Source of the DNA: an uncultured Rhodospirillaceae bacterium
GTDB lineage: Bacteria; Pseudomonadota; Alphaproteobacteria; Rhodospirillales; UBA2165
Reading direction: 5' to 3'
NCBI GenBank assembly: GCA_913020445.1
Contig: CAJWAR010000017.1
Coordinates: forward strand, 1 to 64,000
Length of the DNA: 64,000 nucleotides
The notes under the pieces were generated by a model. That model made no database searches, was not told where the DNA came from, and worked only from the letters and a program-made list of their open reading frames with translations. A program made the position numbers and the translations under genes. Shown here in pieces: positions 42,964 to 52,008 of this stretch; the stretch's first letter is position 1, and every line of letters begins with the position of its first letter.

Positions 42964-44129
42964 TACAGGGCAGCAGATGGTTCTGTTTTATCCTTGGCTT
43001 TCTGCTGGCTGCATTGATTTTTGCCGGCAATCCGGTGGCGGCTAAATATGCCTCTTATGTCGTCGATGCTAAAACCGGCAAAGTCTATCATGCGACAAAC
43101 GAGAATACGCGGAACTACCCGGCTTCGCTGACCAAGCTCATGACCCTCTATCTGCTGTTCGAAGCGGTCGAGAAAAAGAAGTTCACCTTTTCAACGCGTC
43201 TGTCTGTTTCGAGGAAGGCGGCGAATCGACCGGCTTCCCGGCTCGGACTGAAACGCGGCCAATCGATCCGCGTCAAAGATGCGGTGATGGCGTTGATCGT
43301 AAAATCAGCCAATGATGTGGCGTCGGTCGTCGCCGAATCCATCGGCGGTACAGAGCGGCGCTTTGCTCTCATAATGACCGACAAAGCGCGCAAACTTGGC
43401 ATGTCACGGACAACTTTTCGCAATGCATCCGGTTTGCCCCACCGCGGCCAGATGTCGACCGCCAAAGATATGGCGACGCTGACTCGAGCCATCATCAATC
43501 GATTTCCGCAATATTATCATTTGTTCAAGCGTCAGGTTTTCACCTTTCAAGGCCGCACCTATCGCACCCACAATAAAGTACTAAAAACCTATCCGGGCGC
43601 CGAAGGGATGAAGACCGGTTACATCCGGGCGTCGGGCTATAATCTGATTACGACAGCCAAGCGTCATAACAGGCGGATGATTGGTGTGGTGTTTGGCGGC
43701 AATACGTCGCGCTCGCGGAACCGGCACATGAAAACATTGCTCACCCGGGCATTTAATGACGCCACGCCGCCGGTTCTGGTGGCTAAGGCCAAAAAAAGAA
43801 AAGGCGCTTATCGAACGCCAAAACGCCAAGCCAAATCAGTGGCAAAAAACAATGACCGCATCTGGGGCATTCAAGTTGGCGCTTTTTATACCCGCAAACC
43901 GGCTTTTAATATTGCCCGCGATGTTTCGAATAAATACGCCAGCGTGCTCAACGGCGGCAAAGTCAAGGTGATGCCGCTACGCAAATCCCGCAATCGAATT
44001 TTATATCGCGCCCGGATCATTGGCTTGGAGCGGCGTAACGCCTATCGGACATGCCGGCTTTTAAAGAAACATCGAAAGCCTTGTTTAGAGCTTGATCTGC
44101 CTGCCACCGTCGAAGTCGCTTCACGTTAA
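42960..44129 (+). CDS. D-alanyl-D-alanine carboxypeptidase (PBP5/6-like) with SPOR domain
   Basis: 389 residues from ATG 42960 with GGA ten bases before. Signal peptide (about 1-28, cleaved after PVAA). Peptidase S11 motifs: SLTK (Ser57, Lys60), SAN in VKSANDVAS (about 118) and KTG in GMKTGYI (about 220). A Lys/Arg-rich linker (about 275-300) leads to a C-terminal SPOR domain (about 304-380, WGIQVGAFYTRKPAFNIARDV), which binds denuded glycan at the division site. It trims stem peptides in the periplasm. The start further upstream (42741) has no site and would place the signal internally. Confidence 0.92.
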   Translation: MIQGSRWFCFILGFLLAALIFAGNPVAAKYASYVVDAKTGKVYHATNENTRNYPASLTKLMTLYLLFEAVEKKKFTFSTRLSVSRKAANRPASRLGLKRGQSIRVKDAVMALIVKSANDVASVVAESIGGTERRFALIMTDKARKLGMSRTTFRNASGLPHRGQMSTAKDMATLTRAIINRFPQYYHLFKRQVFTFQGRTYRTHNKVLKTYPGAEGMKTGYIRASGYNLITTAKRHNRRMIGVVFGGNTSRSRNRHMKTLLTRAFNDATPPVLVAKAKKRKGAYRTPKRQAKSVAKNNDRIWGIQVGAFYTRKPAFNIARDVSNKYASVLNGGKVKVMPLRKSRNRILYRARIIGLERRNAYRTCRLLKKHRKPCLELDLPATVEVASR

Positions 44130-44263
44130 ACTGCTTAATTTTTTTTACTTTTCTAGCATAACGGTAAAGTGATTTTTATTGAATTGATTGAATACCGAGC
44201 ACAGATATAATCATAAATAAAATAAGAATATTTAGATAATGGGGCCGGAGAGGAAAGCTGCTG

Positions 44264-44683
44264 ATGACGTGGACGTACTACGTTGACCCTGATCTAAGAA
44301 TTGTATTTATTTTAGAGTTCCATGGGTTCTCATTTTCAGAACTACCGGCCCTTTACCAGACAATATTCGCCGATCCGCTTTACCGGCAAGGTATGGATAT
44401 TTGCTTCGACTTACGTCAGGTTAATTTTACCGACAAAGACAAATATGATTTCAAGTTTTTGAGCACCTTATCCAGCACAATTAACTCGGATGTTGATCAA
44501 CGCCTGGGCGAGTGCAAACTCGCTGTAACCGTCAACACTGCTGAAGATTATAAATTGATCCACCAATGGCTGGTGACTCTGCGAATGACATCAAGTCCGG
44601 TTGAGCGTCATCTTTTTCAGGATTACTCGACCGCCCGTGAGTGGCTGGGTGTGCCTGAAGGGTATGAGATTAAATATCCCTAA
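44264..44683 (+). CDS. SpoIIAA/STAS-like small protein
   Basis: 139 residues. Pattern of strand-helix repeats: RIVFILEFHGFSFSELPALYQTIF, MDICFDLRQVNFTDKD, CKLAVTVNTAEDYKLIHQWLVT and YSTAREWLGVPEGYE. This resembles SpoIIAA-like (STAS-fold) single-domain proteins of unknown role in proteobacteria. GGAGAGGAAAG precedes the start. Stands alone between the carboxypeptidase and the broken GxxExxY cassette. Confidence 0.6.
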   Translation: MTWTYYVDPDLRIVFILEFHGFSFSELPALYQTIFADPLYRQGMDICFDLRQVNFTDKDKYDFKFLSTLSSTINSDVDQRLGECKLAVTVNTAEDYKLIHQWLVTLRMTSSPVERHLFQDYSTAREWLGVPEGYEIKYP

Positions 44684-44717
44684 CCGACAGTGCAGACGAT
44701 CAGATAAAAATTAAAAC

Positions 44718-45150
44718 AAACCACGAAGAACACGAAGGTGTTCAATTATAAAACGAATCTTTGAATCCCATTTTTTAATAGAACCGAATTAAAATTTAGG
44801 ATGAGCCCAAATTTAAGGCCCGTTAATTTTAGATAAGTGAGGATTTATGCTTCATGGATGGGCAATTTCTTTTCGACGGCCTTTAACTCTATTAGCAAAC
44901 TATCGCCGACAATAAGATCAGCCCGGAATCCGCAATCAAGCTTGGTATTCTTATAGACGAGGGGAATACTTTTTTGCCTTTGGAAGGATATCCCAGCTTC
45001 TAAAAGCTCATAACATAAACAAGATTCATATGCGGATTCTAATAGGCCTGGACCGAGGTTTTGGTGAACTTCGATAGCCAGTCCGATTACTTTGCTACTG
45101 TATGGATCATGAATCATTTAACTTCGTGTTCTTCGTGAACTTCGTGGTTT
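44718..45150 (-). mobile_element. GxxExxY cassette 2 with inverted terminal repeats
   Basis: Ends AAACCACGAAGAACACGAAG (from 44718) and, on the other strand, AAACCACGAAGTTCACGAAG (from 45150). These match the ends of cassette 1 at 20223-20662 and have the same CACGAAGNN units; the left end is one unit shorter. The cassette lies in the minus orientation just before the end of the pgm gene region. No direct repeat of a terminator flanks it. Confidence 0.6.
44746..45117 (-). pseudogene. GxxExxY protein, interrupted by one stop codon
   Basis: Reads MIHDPYSSKVIGLAIEVHQN, GPGLLESAYES, DCGFRADLI and LLIELKAVE like the intact copy at 20252, then IHEA followed by TAA (44845-44847). Where copy 1 has CAA (Gln in HEAQVLTYL) this copy has TAA, a single C-to-T change. 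After it the frame continues ILTYLKLTGLKFGLILNFN to a natural stop at 44746, giving 123 codons exactly as in copy 1. So the gene is recently inactivated, or read as a 90-residue product lacking the last helix-strand unit. Confidence 0.85.
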
Positions 45151-45155
45151 ACTTC

Positions 45156-46559
45156 CTAATCAAAGTCCGCGGGAGGTTCGATGCCGCTCGCGATTAGTTG
45201 TTCGCGGACGGTATTTTTAAGGCGGGACAGGCCAGCCTCATTTGATGATTCACAACGCGCCACCAGGACAGCTTGGGTGTTTGAAGCTCGGAGCAGCCAC
45301 CAGCCGTCGTCGGTTTCAACGCGCACGCCATCGATGTCATGCACAGTGATGCCGCTAACACCCGCGAGCCGCTCTTTCACTTCATCAATAACTTTAAATT
45401 TGCGCTCCTCAGAACATTCGAAGCGCAGCTCAGGTGTGTTGAGCATCTGTGGCAGGCTATCCCGCATATCAGCGATGCTTTGGTCAGATTGCGATAAAAT
45501 AGTCAGCAACCTGAGCGCCGAATAGATCGCATCATCAAAGCCATAATACTTGTCGGCAAAGAAAATATGCCCGCTCATCTCACCGGCCAGCGGCGCTTTC
45601 ATCTCCGCCATTTTCGACTTAATCAATGAATGCCCAGCTGCCCACATGATGGGTTCACCACCAGCCTTGGCCACTTCATCGAAAAACACCTTGCTGGCTT
45701 TAACTTCGGTAATAATCGGCGCGCCCGGGTTATCTTTTAGCACTTCGCGCGCCAGCACGACCATGATCTGATCGCCCCAAAGCACGCGCCCCTCGGCATC
45801 GACAACGCCAATGCGATCACCGTCACCATCAAAGCCGATACCCAGATCACACTCCTGCCCGGCCACCAGCTCTTTCAATTGCAGGAGATTTTTCTCCACC
45901 GTCGGATCGGGATGGTGGTTCGGAAAAGTACCGTCGATTTCCGCGTTGATAAGATAATGGTCCCCAGGCAGATGTTTGACCAGCTCCTGGACGATCTCAC
46001 CGGCAGCGCCATTGCCGGGGTCCCAGGCGACGCTGAGGTCTTTGCCGGCGTCGAAATCTTCCAGCATACGCTCTATATAACGCGCTGAGAGTGCGCGTTC
46101 TTCAACGCTGCCAGTACCCTCACTAAAGTTTCCGTCGGCGACGCGCTGACCGAGCGCCTGAATATCAGCTCCAAAGAACGAATGCCCATCCAGCACCATC
46201 TTAATGCCGTTATAGTCGGGCGGATTGTGCGAGCCGGTGATCATCATGCCGCCATCGGTGGCGAATTCATGGGTGGCGAAATACAACATCGGCGTTGGAC
46301 CGCGCTCGATTTTGATAACGTTGACGCCGGCTGCTGTAAGTCCATCGGCGAGGGCGTTAGCCAATTCAGGCGAGCTTAAACGGCCATCATAGCCGACGGC
46401 GACAATTGGCGTTTTGTCACCGTCAAAATTCTCGACAACGACCGAGCCAAAGCCACGGCCAATCGCCCGTACGTCATCTGCATTAAAACCATCACCGACA
46501 ACACCGCGGATATCATATTCACGCAGGATTGTCGGATCCAATTGACGTTTATCGCTCAT
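45156..46559 (-). CDS. Phosphomannomutase/phosphoglucomutase
   Basis: 467 residues, AlgC/ManB-type. Active-site serine loop MITGSHNPPDYNG (about 105), metal loop GFDGDGDRIG (about 245), sugar loop GEMSGHIFF (about 325) and C-terminal phosphate loop RASNTQAVLVARCE (about 428). Interconverts hexose 6- and 1-phosphates. Last gene of the galU-ugd-pgm run, where it would supply glucose 1-phosphate for UDP-glucose. Ends six bases from the GxxExxY cassette. Confidence 0.94.
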   Translation of the reverse strand: MSDKRQLDPTILREYDIRGVVGDGFNADDVRAIGRGFGSVVVENFDGDKTPIVAVGYDGRLSSPELANALADGLTAAGVNVIKIERGPTPMLYFATHEFATDGGMMITGSHNPPDYNGIKMVLDGHSFFGADIQALGQRVADGNFSEGTGSVEERALSARYIERMLEDFDAGKDLSVAWDPGNGAAGEIVQELVKHLPGDHYLINAEIDGTFPNHHPDPTVEKNLLQLKELVAGQECDLGIGFDGDGDRIGVVDAEGRVLWGDQIMVVLAREVLKDNPGAPIITEVKASKVFFDEVAKAGGEPIMWAAGHSLIKSKMAEMKAPLAGEMSGHIFFADKYYGFDDAIYSALRLLTILSQSDQSIADMRDSLPQMLNTPELRFECSEERKFKVIDEVKERLAGVSGITVHDIDGVRVETDDGWWLLRASNTQAVLVARCESSNEAGLSRLKNTVREQLIASGIEPPADFD

Positions 46560-46571
46560 GAGACTGATGCC

Positions 46572-47900
46572 TTAATTGCCGTTTGAGCCATTCTTAATAG
46601 TGCGGCCAATGCAATAATACTCAAAACCAGCTTCCACCATTTCTTCAGGGTTGTAGATATTCCTGAGATCGACCATCACTGGGCTGGCCATTGAGGCTTT
46701 TACGCGTTCCAAATCAAGGGCGCGGAATTCGTTCCACTCGGTTACAATGGCAACAACGTCGGCGCCATTGAGCGCTTCATAGGCATCTTCGCACCAATTG
46801 ACGCCGTCCAGCATCTCGCGTGCTTCATCCATACCTTTCGGATCGAAGGCGTGAACCTCGGCACCGCCCTCAATCAAGGCCGGTACGATTGCGAGGCTCG
46901 GCGAATCCCGCATGTCGTCGGTATTGGGTTTAAACGTCAGGCCAAGGATTGCAACTTTCTTTCCCTTAACACTGCCGCCGCAAGCGTTGGTAATTTTATC
47001 AGCCATGTGCCGTTTGCGGTTCTCGTTTACTTCAACCACGGCTTCGACAATTTTAATCGGGCTATCGAAATCCTGGGCAGTCTTGACCAGCGCTAAAGTA
47101 TCTTTTGGAAAACACGAGCCGCCATAACCCGGACCCGCGTGCAGGAACTTACTGCCAATCCGGCCATCCAAACCTATGCCTTTGGCGACATCCTGAACAT
47201 CGGCGCCCACTTGTTCGCAAAGATTGGCAATCTCGTTGATAAAGGTGATCTTGGTCGCCAAGAACGTGTTGGCGGCATATTTGATCAGCTCGGCCGTACG
47301 GCGGGCGGTAAATAAAATTGGCGTTTCGATGAGAAACAACGGCCGGTACAGATTGCGCATGACTTCCTGAGCTTTTTCATCCAATGCTCCGATGACCACC
47401 CGGTCAGGCCGCATGAAATCATTGATCGCCGAGCCTTCACGCAGAAATTCAGGATTGGAAACAACATCAAACTTACCGTCAGGGTTGGCCTCACGCATGA
47501 TTTTTTCGACCTCATCACCGGTGCCGACCGGCACGGTTGATTTGGTCACGACGACCGTATAGCCATTCATCGCTGCGGCAATCTCTCGCGCAGCATCATA
47601 GACATAAGAGAGATCGGCATGGCCATCACCCCGGCGGCTCGGCGTACCAACAGCAATAAACACACCATCCGCACCTTTTACCGCTGCCGGCAAATCGGTG
47701 GTAAAAGTCAGCCGCCCGGCTTGGGTATTTTTCTCAACCAAGCTATTGAGCCCCGGTTCATAAATCGGGATTTCACCAAGGTTCAACTGGTCGATTTTTC
47801 TTTCGTCTTTATCGACGCAAACAACATCAACACCAAACTCAGAAAAACAAGCACCAGATACGAGGCCAACATAGCCTGTTCCGATCATCGCAATACGCAT
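46572..47900 (-). CDS. ugd: UDP-glucose 6-dehydrogenase
   Basis: 442 residues. NAD-binding IGTGYVGLVSGACFSEFG, catalytic GYGGSCFPKDT (Cys about 262), and the C-terminal lobe GLTFKPNTDDMRDSPSLAI. Oxidises UDP-glucose to UDP-glucuronate for exopolysaccharide, LPS or lipid decoration. Twelve bases before pgm and nineteen after galU, so clearly one operon. Confidence 0.97.
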   Translation of the reverse strand: MRIAMIGTGYVGLVSGACFSEFGVDVVCVDKDERKIDQLNLGEIPIYEPGLNSLVEKNTQAGRLTFTTDLPAAVKGADGVFIAVGTPSRRGDGHADLSYVYDAAREIAAAMNGYTVVVTKSTVPVGTGDEVEKIMREANPDGKFDVVSNPEFLREGSAINDFMRPDRVVIGALDEKAQEVMRNLYRPLFLIETPILFTARRTAELIKYAANTFLATKITFINEIANLCEQVGADVQDVAKGIGLDGRIGSKFLHAGPGYGGSCFPKDTLALVKTAQDFDSPIKIVEAVVEVNENRKRHMADKITNACGGSVKGKKVAILGLTFKPNTDDMRDSPSLAIVPALIEGGAEVHAFDPKGMDEAREMLDGVNWCEDAYEALNGADVVAIVTEWNEFRALDLERVKASMASPVMVDLRNIYNPEEMVEAGFEYYCIGRTIKNGSNGN

Positions 47901-47919
47901 AAACTACTTCCTATAAATC

Positions 47920-48792
47920 TCAAAAATATTTTTTCAGCATTTCCTGAATGCCGGACCGCATTTCACTGTGATCCAGGCCGAATGCAATATTCGCTTCAAT
48001 GAATCCGAGACGGCTACCACAGTCATAGCGGTTGCCGTTAAATCTCAGCCCATGAAAAGGCACATCACCAATTGTCCGCGCCATCGCGTCGGTCAATTGA
48101 ATTTCACCGCCGGCGCCCTTTTCCTGACGATCGAGTTGCTCAAATACTTCCGGCTGCAAAATATAACGGCCGATAATCGAAAGCGTCGAGGGAGCATCGG
48201 CAGGATTGGGTTTTTCGACCAGGCCTTGAGCACGGGCGATCGTGCCATCGTCTTCAACGACATCAAGTATGCCGTAGCGATCCGTATGATCCTTCGGCAC
48301 GTCCTCAACGGCAACCAGATTGCCGCCGGTTTCCTGATAGGTTTCAACCATTTGTTTCAGACAGCCAGGCTTGGCTAAGATCAGATCATCGGCCAGCAAC
48401 ACGGCAAATGGCTCATCGTAGATGAGGTGGCGGGCGCACCAAACAGCGTGTCCCAAGCCTAAGGGTTTTTGTTGCCGGGTATAAAATACCTGCCCCGCAG
48501 CCGGTATAATATCCTGGACCGATTTGAGGATATCAGATTTACCCCGGTCTTCCAGCGAGCGTTCAAGCTCATAACTATGATCAAAATGATCCTCGATCGC
48601 CGACTTGGCACGGCCGGTAACAAAAATAAACTCTTCAATGCCCGCCTCACGCGCCTCGTCGACGGCATATTGAATCAAAGGCTTATCGACCACCGGCAGC
48701 ATTTCCTTGGGCATCGCTTTAGTCGCCGGCAGGAAGCGGGTTCCTTGGCCAGCAACGGGAAAAACGGCTTTTCGAACAGGTTTAATCATCAT
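47920..48792 (-). CDS. galU: UTP-glucose-1-phosphate uridylyltransferase
   Basis: 290 residues. Signature GQGTRFLPATKAMPKEMLPVVDKPLIQY (shown in the frame from about residue 14), GLGHAVWCARHL, VEDVPKDHTDRYGI and LVEKPNPADAPS. Makes UDP-glucose from glucose 1-phosphate and UTP. First gene of the galU-ugd-pgm operon. Confidence 0.97.
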   Translation of the reverse strand: MMIKPVRKAVFPVAGQGTRFLPATKAMPKEMLPVVDKPLIQYAVDEAREAGIEEFIFVTGRAKSAIEDHFDHSYELERSLEDRGKSDILKSVQDIIPAAGQVFYTRQQKPLGLGHAVWCARHLIYDEPFAVLLADDLILAKPGCLKQMVETYQETGGNLVAVEDVPKDHTDRYGILDVVEDDGTIARAQGLVEKPNPADAPSTLSIIGRYILQPEVFEQLDRQEKGAGGEIQLTDAMARTIGDVPFHGLRFNGNRYDCGSRLGFIEANIAFGLDHSEMRSGIQEMLKKYF

Positions 48793-48922
48793 TGCCTACA
48801 GTAGTGCAAAATTTGCACAAAAGATTCGCGCCTTATTGCCACAGGCGGCCTCCACTCGCAAGTCGAACATCCATTTACTTGCCACTTAATTGCGATCTAC
48901 TTCATTGATTTATCGTTAAAAA

Positions 48923-50413
48923 TCAGCGTCGCTGGTGACGATTTTTCAGGCTAATCTCATCCCGCCATTGGACCATTTGACGCTGCGCTTCAGGACAGAG
49001 TTTCAGATATTGGGACCCTTTCATAATGTCTGGCGATCCGCCAACGAGTTTGACGGTTTGAATTTCATTCTCCGTTGCCTCGCATTCGAAAGCGATATCC
49101 TGAATGCGTCCAGTTTTAGTTTTAACGCCCCGGTACCAGCGATTGGCATAATCCTGCTTGGCGCTCATTTCACCTTTAAGTTTCTCGGCTTGAGTTGAAT
49201 CCCCCTTCCCCTCAGTTTGCATACGCGTCAGAACCGCCTTAATCCTTTGGACGTCATAATAATCTTTAAAAGCTTTTTGATCCTGCACCGCATGGGTGCC
49301 TTCATGGATAAAAGATTGCAGAAAAAACAGCGGTGATGAATAAAGCACTTCCCGCCTGATAAACATCATCCGATGACCCTCGGCACTGAGAGACTTAACG
49401 TAAAATGCCCCTTTCGAATCGATCGTACCAAACCTGATAAATCGTTTCGACGACGGGTTATAATGAATCTCGTCAATGATATCGATGTAGCGCTGCAAGG
49501 ATTTAGGCAGTCGTTCCACCATGGTGAAAGCCTGGCGCATTACTTTAAAAAAATTGCCGTTACGAATGTCGGGATAAACCGAGCCGTAAATTCGCTTCCC
49601 CATAAAAACCCGCATCAATGGATCGGCGAATTTTGAATCCGGCAATTGTTCGTAAACGCGCCGTTTGGCGGTCAGCAGGATTGCTTTAGCGAAATGATCC
49701 GGTTCTTGATCCAAAAAATTGCTTACCGATAATTTGATTATGTTGAGTTTTTTTCCTCTTGCCCGAATTTTTGGCGTCCAGCCAACATAGCGGTCGTAAC
49801 GCGCCCCATTGTAGAAATCAAATTCATCAATCGCCGATAAATAAACTTTGGCGGCGCTATCGGCATGTATTGCATTTCGTAAAATCACCGGCAGTTTTTC
49901 ATCAACCACCCGCACATTTTCAGGCGTGATGCTTTTATGCTTGGTGACATCATAAGCCAGCTTTACCGGTTGGGCACTTTCTGCGACACGGCCATTTTGA
50001 CAGGTGATCTCACGTGCCCGCCACGCCGTTAATTGTGCTTTGAGCGATTGCCGCTGCTTAGGCGTCAGCTTGATGCGCAAGTCCGTTGACAGCCGTCGCC
50101 CAGCGCGATCACCACTGCGAAAAGATAACTCTGCCCATAAAGCTGCCTTGCCGGGAGATTTTTCCAGCCCCAAACCCTTGTCGTACATGCCGGCAATTTG
50201 GCGTTGCGCTGGCCCTAAGCCGGCTTCAGCCAGCGGCACCCAGCGCAGGAGCGCGCGATTATAATTCTTGGCGTTGAAATGCTGCAAACCGGTTTTGTAG
50301 TTATTGACAATGTCGGACAATTTGCAATTTTGCGCGACTGCTGGATTTGTGCTACCGAACACAAAACTGGCGGCAAAGACACTGCCGGCGATCATGAATG
50401 AAACTGTCCGCAT
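48923..50413 (-). CDS. Secreted Sel1/TPR protein with HEGTH metallopeptidase-like motif
   Basis: 496 residues, signal peptide cleaved after AVAQ. Residues about 35-105 hold Sel1-like repeats (LRWVPLAEAGLGPAQRQIAGMYDKGLG, ALWAELSFRSG). The C-terminal half has FIHEGTHAVQDQ (about 381-392), an HExxH zinc motif, and about 65 residues later DIAFECEATENEI, whose glutamates could supply the third ligand as in gluzincins. The middle (about 150-330) is not recognised. A periplasmic peptidase is inferred from the motif only. First gene after the DnaJ-like one, four bases apart. Confidence 0.6.
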   Translation of the reverse strand: MRTVSFMIAGSVFAASFVFGSTNPAVAQNCKLSDIVNNYKTGLQHFNAKNYNRALLRWVPLAEAGLGPAQRQIAGMYDKGLGLEKSPGKAALWAELSFRSGDRAGRRLSTDLRIKLTPKQRQSLKAQLTAWRAREITCQNGRVAESAQPVKLAYDVTKHKSITPENVRVVDEKLPVILRNAIHADSAAKVYLSAIDEFDFYNGARYDRYVGWTPKIRARGKKLNIIKLSVSNFLDQEPDHFAKAILLTAKRRVYEQLPDSKFADPLMRVFMGKRIYGSVYPDIRNGNFFKVMRQAFTMVERLPKSLQRYIDIIDEIHYNPSSKRFIRFGTIDSKGAFYVKSLSAEGHRMMFIRREVLYSSPLFFLQSFIHEGTHAVQDQKAFKDYYDVQRIKAVLTRMQTEGKGDSTQAEKLKGEMSAKQDYANRWYRGVKTKTGRIQDIAFECEATENEIQTVKLVGGSPDIMKGSQYLKLCPEAQRQMVQWRDEISLKNRHQRR

Positions 50414-50417
50414 GGTA

Positions 50418-51146
50418 TTAGCCCAGCAAAAAGTCCTTCGCTTGATTTATCTGTGTTGCCAAAAAAGTAGACCCCCCATGATCCGGATGAATTTTACTTA
50501 ACAAACGATGATGGGCTTCCTTGATCTCTTCCTCGGTGGCGCCGGGTTCAAGACCTAATATTTCATAAGCCTGCTCCGTCGTCATTTCACCATTGCCAGT
50601 TGATCCGGGGGCAGATCCGGCCCGCTCCCGCCATTCATCACCATGATACCGTTCGAGATAAGCGGTTAGCACTTGCACCGACTGTTCATCTTCCCGGCAT
50701 TCGACGAGCAGCGCCAAAAGATTATCCAACGACAAGCTCCGGAGAGTTTGACCGCTAAAACTGCCTTGCCGCACCTCGCCGTTCATTTCTCCCGATTGGT
50801 GGTCGAGATACATATTTAAGAATTTAGTTTCAATTTCAGAAGATTGCCCCGGCGCGCCGCCAACTCCGGCATTGCCTCCACCCATACTGCCAGCCATGCG
50901 CGACCAATTTTTTGCCATCCTCGCTGCTGCCCGAGCGCGCATAAACCACGGCAGCAATACCGGCAACGCCCATAAAGCCCATAATTTTGGACCGGCAATC
51001 AGGAAAAATAGGAATATCGCCGCTGCCAGAATAATCGCTGACCACTTCAATGCTTTAACTAAAGTCGTTGGCGGCGCGTTGACATACCAGCGCGCGGCGA
51101 GCAGAAAACCAATCAGAACGGCGATACCAAGGATCAAATAAGGCAT
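50418..51146 (-). CDS. Membrane-anchored J-protein, Tim14/Pam18-like (TimB type)
   Basis: 242 residues. N-terminal membrane helices (about 3-18 and 35-70), a variable middle, and a C-terminal J domain (about 185-242): AYEILGLEPGATEEEIKEAHHRLL, then HPD in KIHPDHGGS and TQINQAKDFLL. The HPDxGGS and INxAKD phrases are those of mitochondrial Tim14/Pam18, and alphaproteobacterial relatives have been described as TimB. It should stimulate a DnaK at the cytoplasmic face. Neighbours are VWA and HEGTH proteins. Confidence 0.82.
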   Translation of the reverse strand: MPYLILGIAVLIGFLLAARWYVNAPPTTLVKALKWSAIILAAAIFLFFLIAGPKLWALWALPVLLPWFMRARAAARMAKNWSRMAGSMGGGNAGVGGAPGQSSEIETKFLNMYLDHQSGEMNGEVRQGSFSGQTLRSLSLDNLLALLVECREDEQSVQVLTAYLERYHGDEWRERAGSAPGSTGNGEMTTEQAYEILGLEPGATEEEIKEAHHRLLSKIHPDHGGSTFLATQINQAKDFLLG

Positions 51147-51164
51147 GACTTAGTTTACACTCAT

Positions 51165-51875
51165 CTAACCCGGTTTTGAAACTTGGTTGGCAATTTGCAG
51201 GATCGCCCCGCCTTCTTTCTTCGCCATATTTTCCAGCGCCAAGCGTCCCCCAGCGGCGAACACGGCGACCGCGCGCAATAACTCGCGCAAGGTTTGAGCA
51301 CTGTTCGCATCTAACCGGCAATAAGCGCCATTGGTTAATTTGGCAATCTGCTTGAAAGCAAATTCGGCAATCGGGTCGGCGCCTTCTTGAAAGACGAAAG
51401 CCGGTACGCCAAGCAATCCCAATTCACCGGCAATTGCTCCCAACGCATCAATATCTTCTTCGATACAATCACCGATAAAAATCAACGCATCGACCGAGCG
51501 TTTTTTTGTTTCATTAAGTGTATGACGCAGGACTTTCTTAATCTGGGTTTCGCCGGCCAGGCAGTGAACGGCTGTCATAAGGCGCAATAGATCATCCGGC
51601 GCATTGGCCCAGGCGCTGGCCCGAAACTCGCCGAAACCGCGATAATAGGCAAGCTGGATTTCCAAGCCGCCCAGCGCCGCCGTTTCCTGGAACATTTCGC
51701 CTTGCAAATGACAGGCCCGGTCCCAACTCGGCTCCCGGCTCGCAGTGGCATCCATGGCAAAGATAAGACGGCCTCTCTCACCCGATCCCTTGCGCACAGG
51801 CGTCGCCACAACTTTCTGCAAGAAAGCCTGAACATCTCCGTCAGATGATTTTGTCGGCAGCTTTTTATCGCTCAT
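51165..51875 (-). CDS. VWA-like domain protein
   Basis: 236 residues, cytosolic. FAMDATASREPSWDRA has the D-x-T/S-x-S metal site (MIDAS) of von Willebrand A domains, and DALIFIGDCIEEDIDAL the later acidic loop. The rest shows alternating strands and helices. Eighteen bases before the J-protein gene, so co-transcribed. The combination VWA plus J-protein recurs in alphaproteobacteria to my recollection; function unknown. Confidence 0.75.
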   Translation of the reverse strand: MSDKKLPTKSSDGDVQAFLQKVVATPVRKGSGERGRLIFAMDATASREPSWDRACHLQGEMFQETAALGGLEIQLAYYRGFGEFRASAWANAPDDLLRLMTAVHCLAGETQIKKVLRHTLNETKKRSVDALIFIGDCIEEDIDALGAIAGELGLLGVPAFVFQEGADPIAEFAFKQIAKLTNGAYCRLDANSAQTLRELLRAVAVFAAGGRLALENMAKKEGGAILQIANQVSKPG

Positions 51876-51931
51876 ACAGTTCCCATTCTATCCCACCAGT
51901 ACAGCTTGCCAATATACTTTTGAGATATCCC

Positions 51932-51968
51932 AAAAATCAACCGGGGCAAGAGTCTAACCCTGCCCCGG
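51932..51968 (-). terminator. Terminator after the DUF3179 gene
   Basis: CCGGGGCA (51941-51948) pairs with TGCCCCGG (51961-51968); read on the minus strand it is followed by TTGATTTTTG. It separates the DUF3179 gene from the VWA gene. Confidence 0.8.
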
Positions 51969-52008
51969 CTCGAAAACAACATTTCACCTGTTAAGTCTGG
52001 AGAGCACT

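Noticed and set aside
44845-45117. A separate 90-residue gene
   Set aside because: The frame continues past the stop with full homology to the 20252 gene, so it is a nonsense-interrupted copy.
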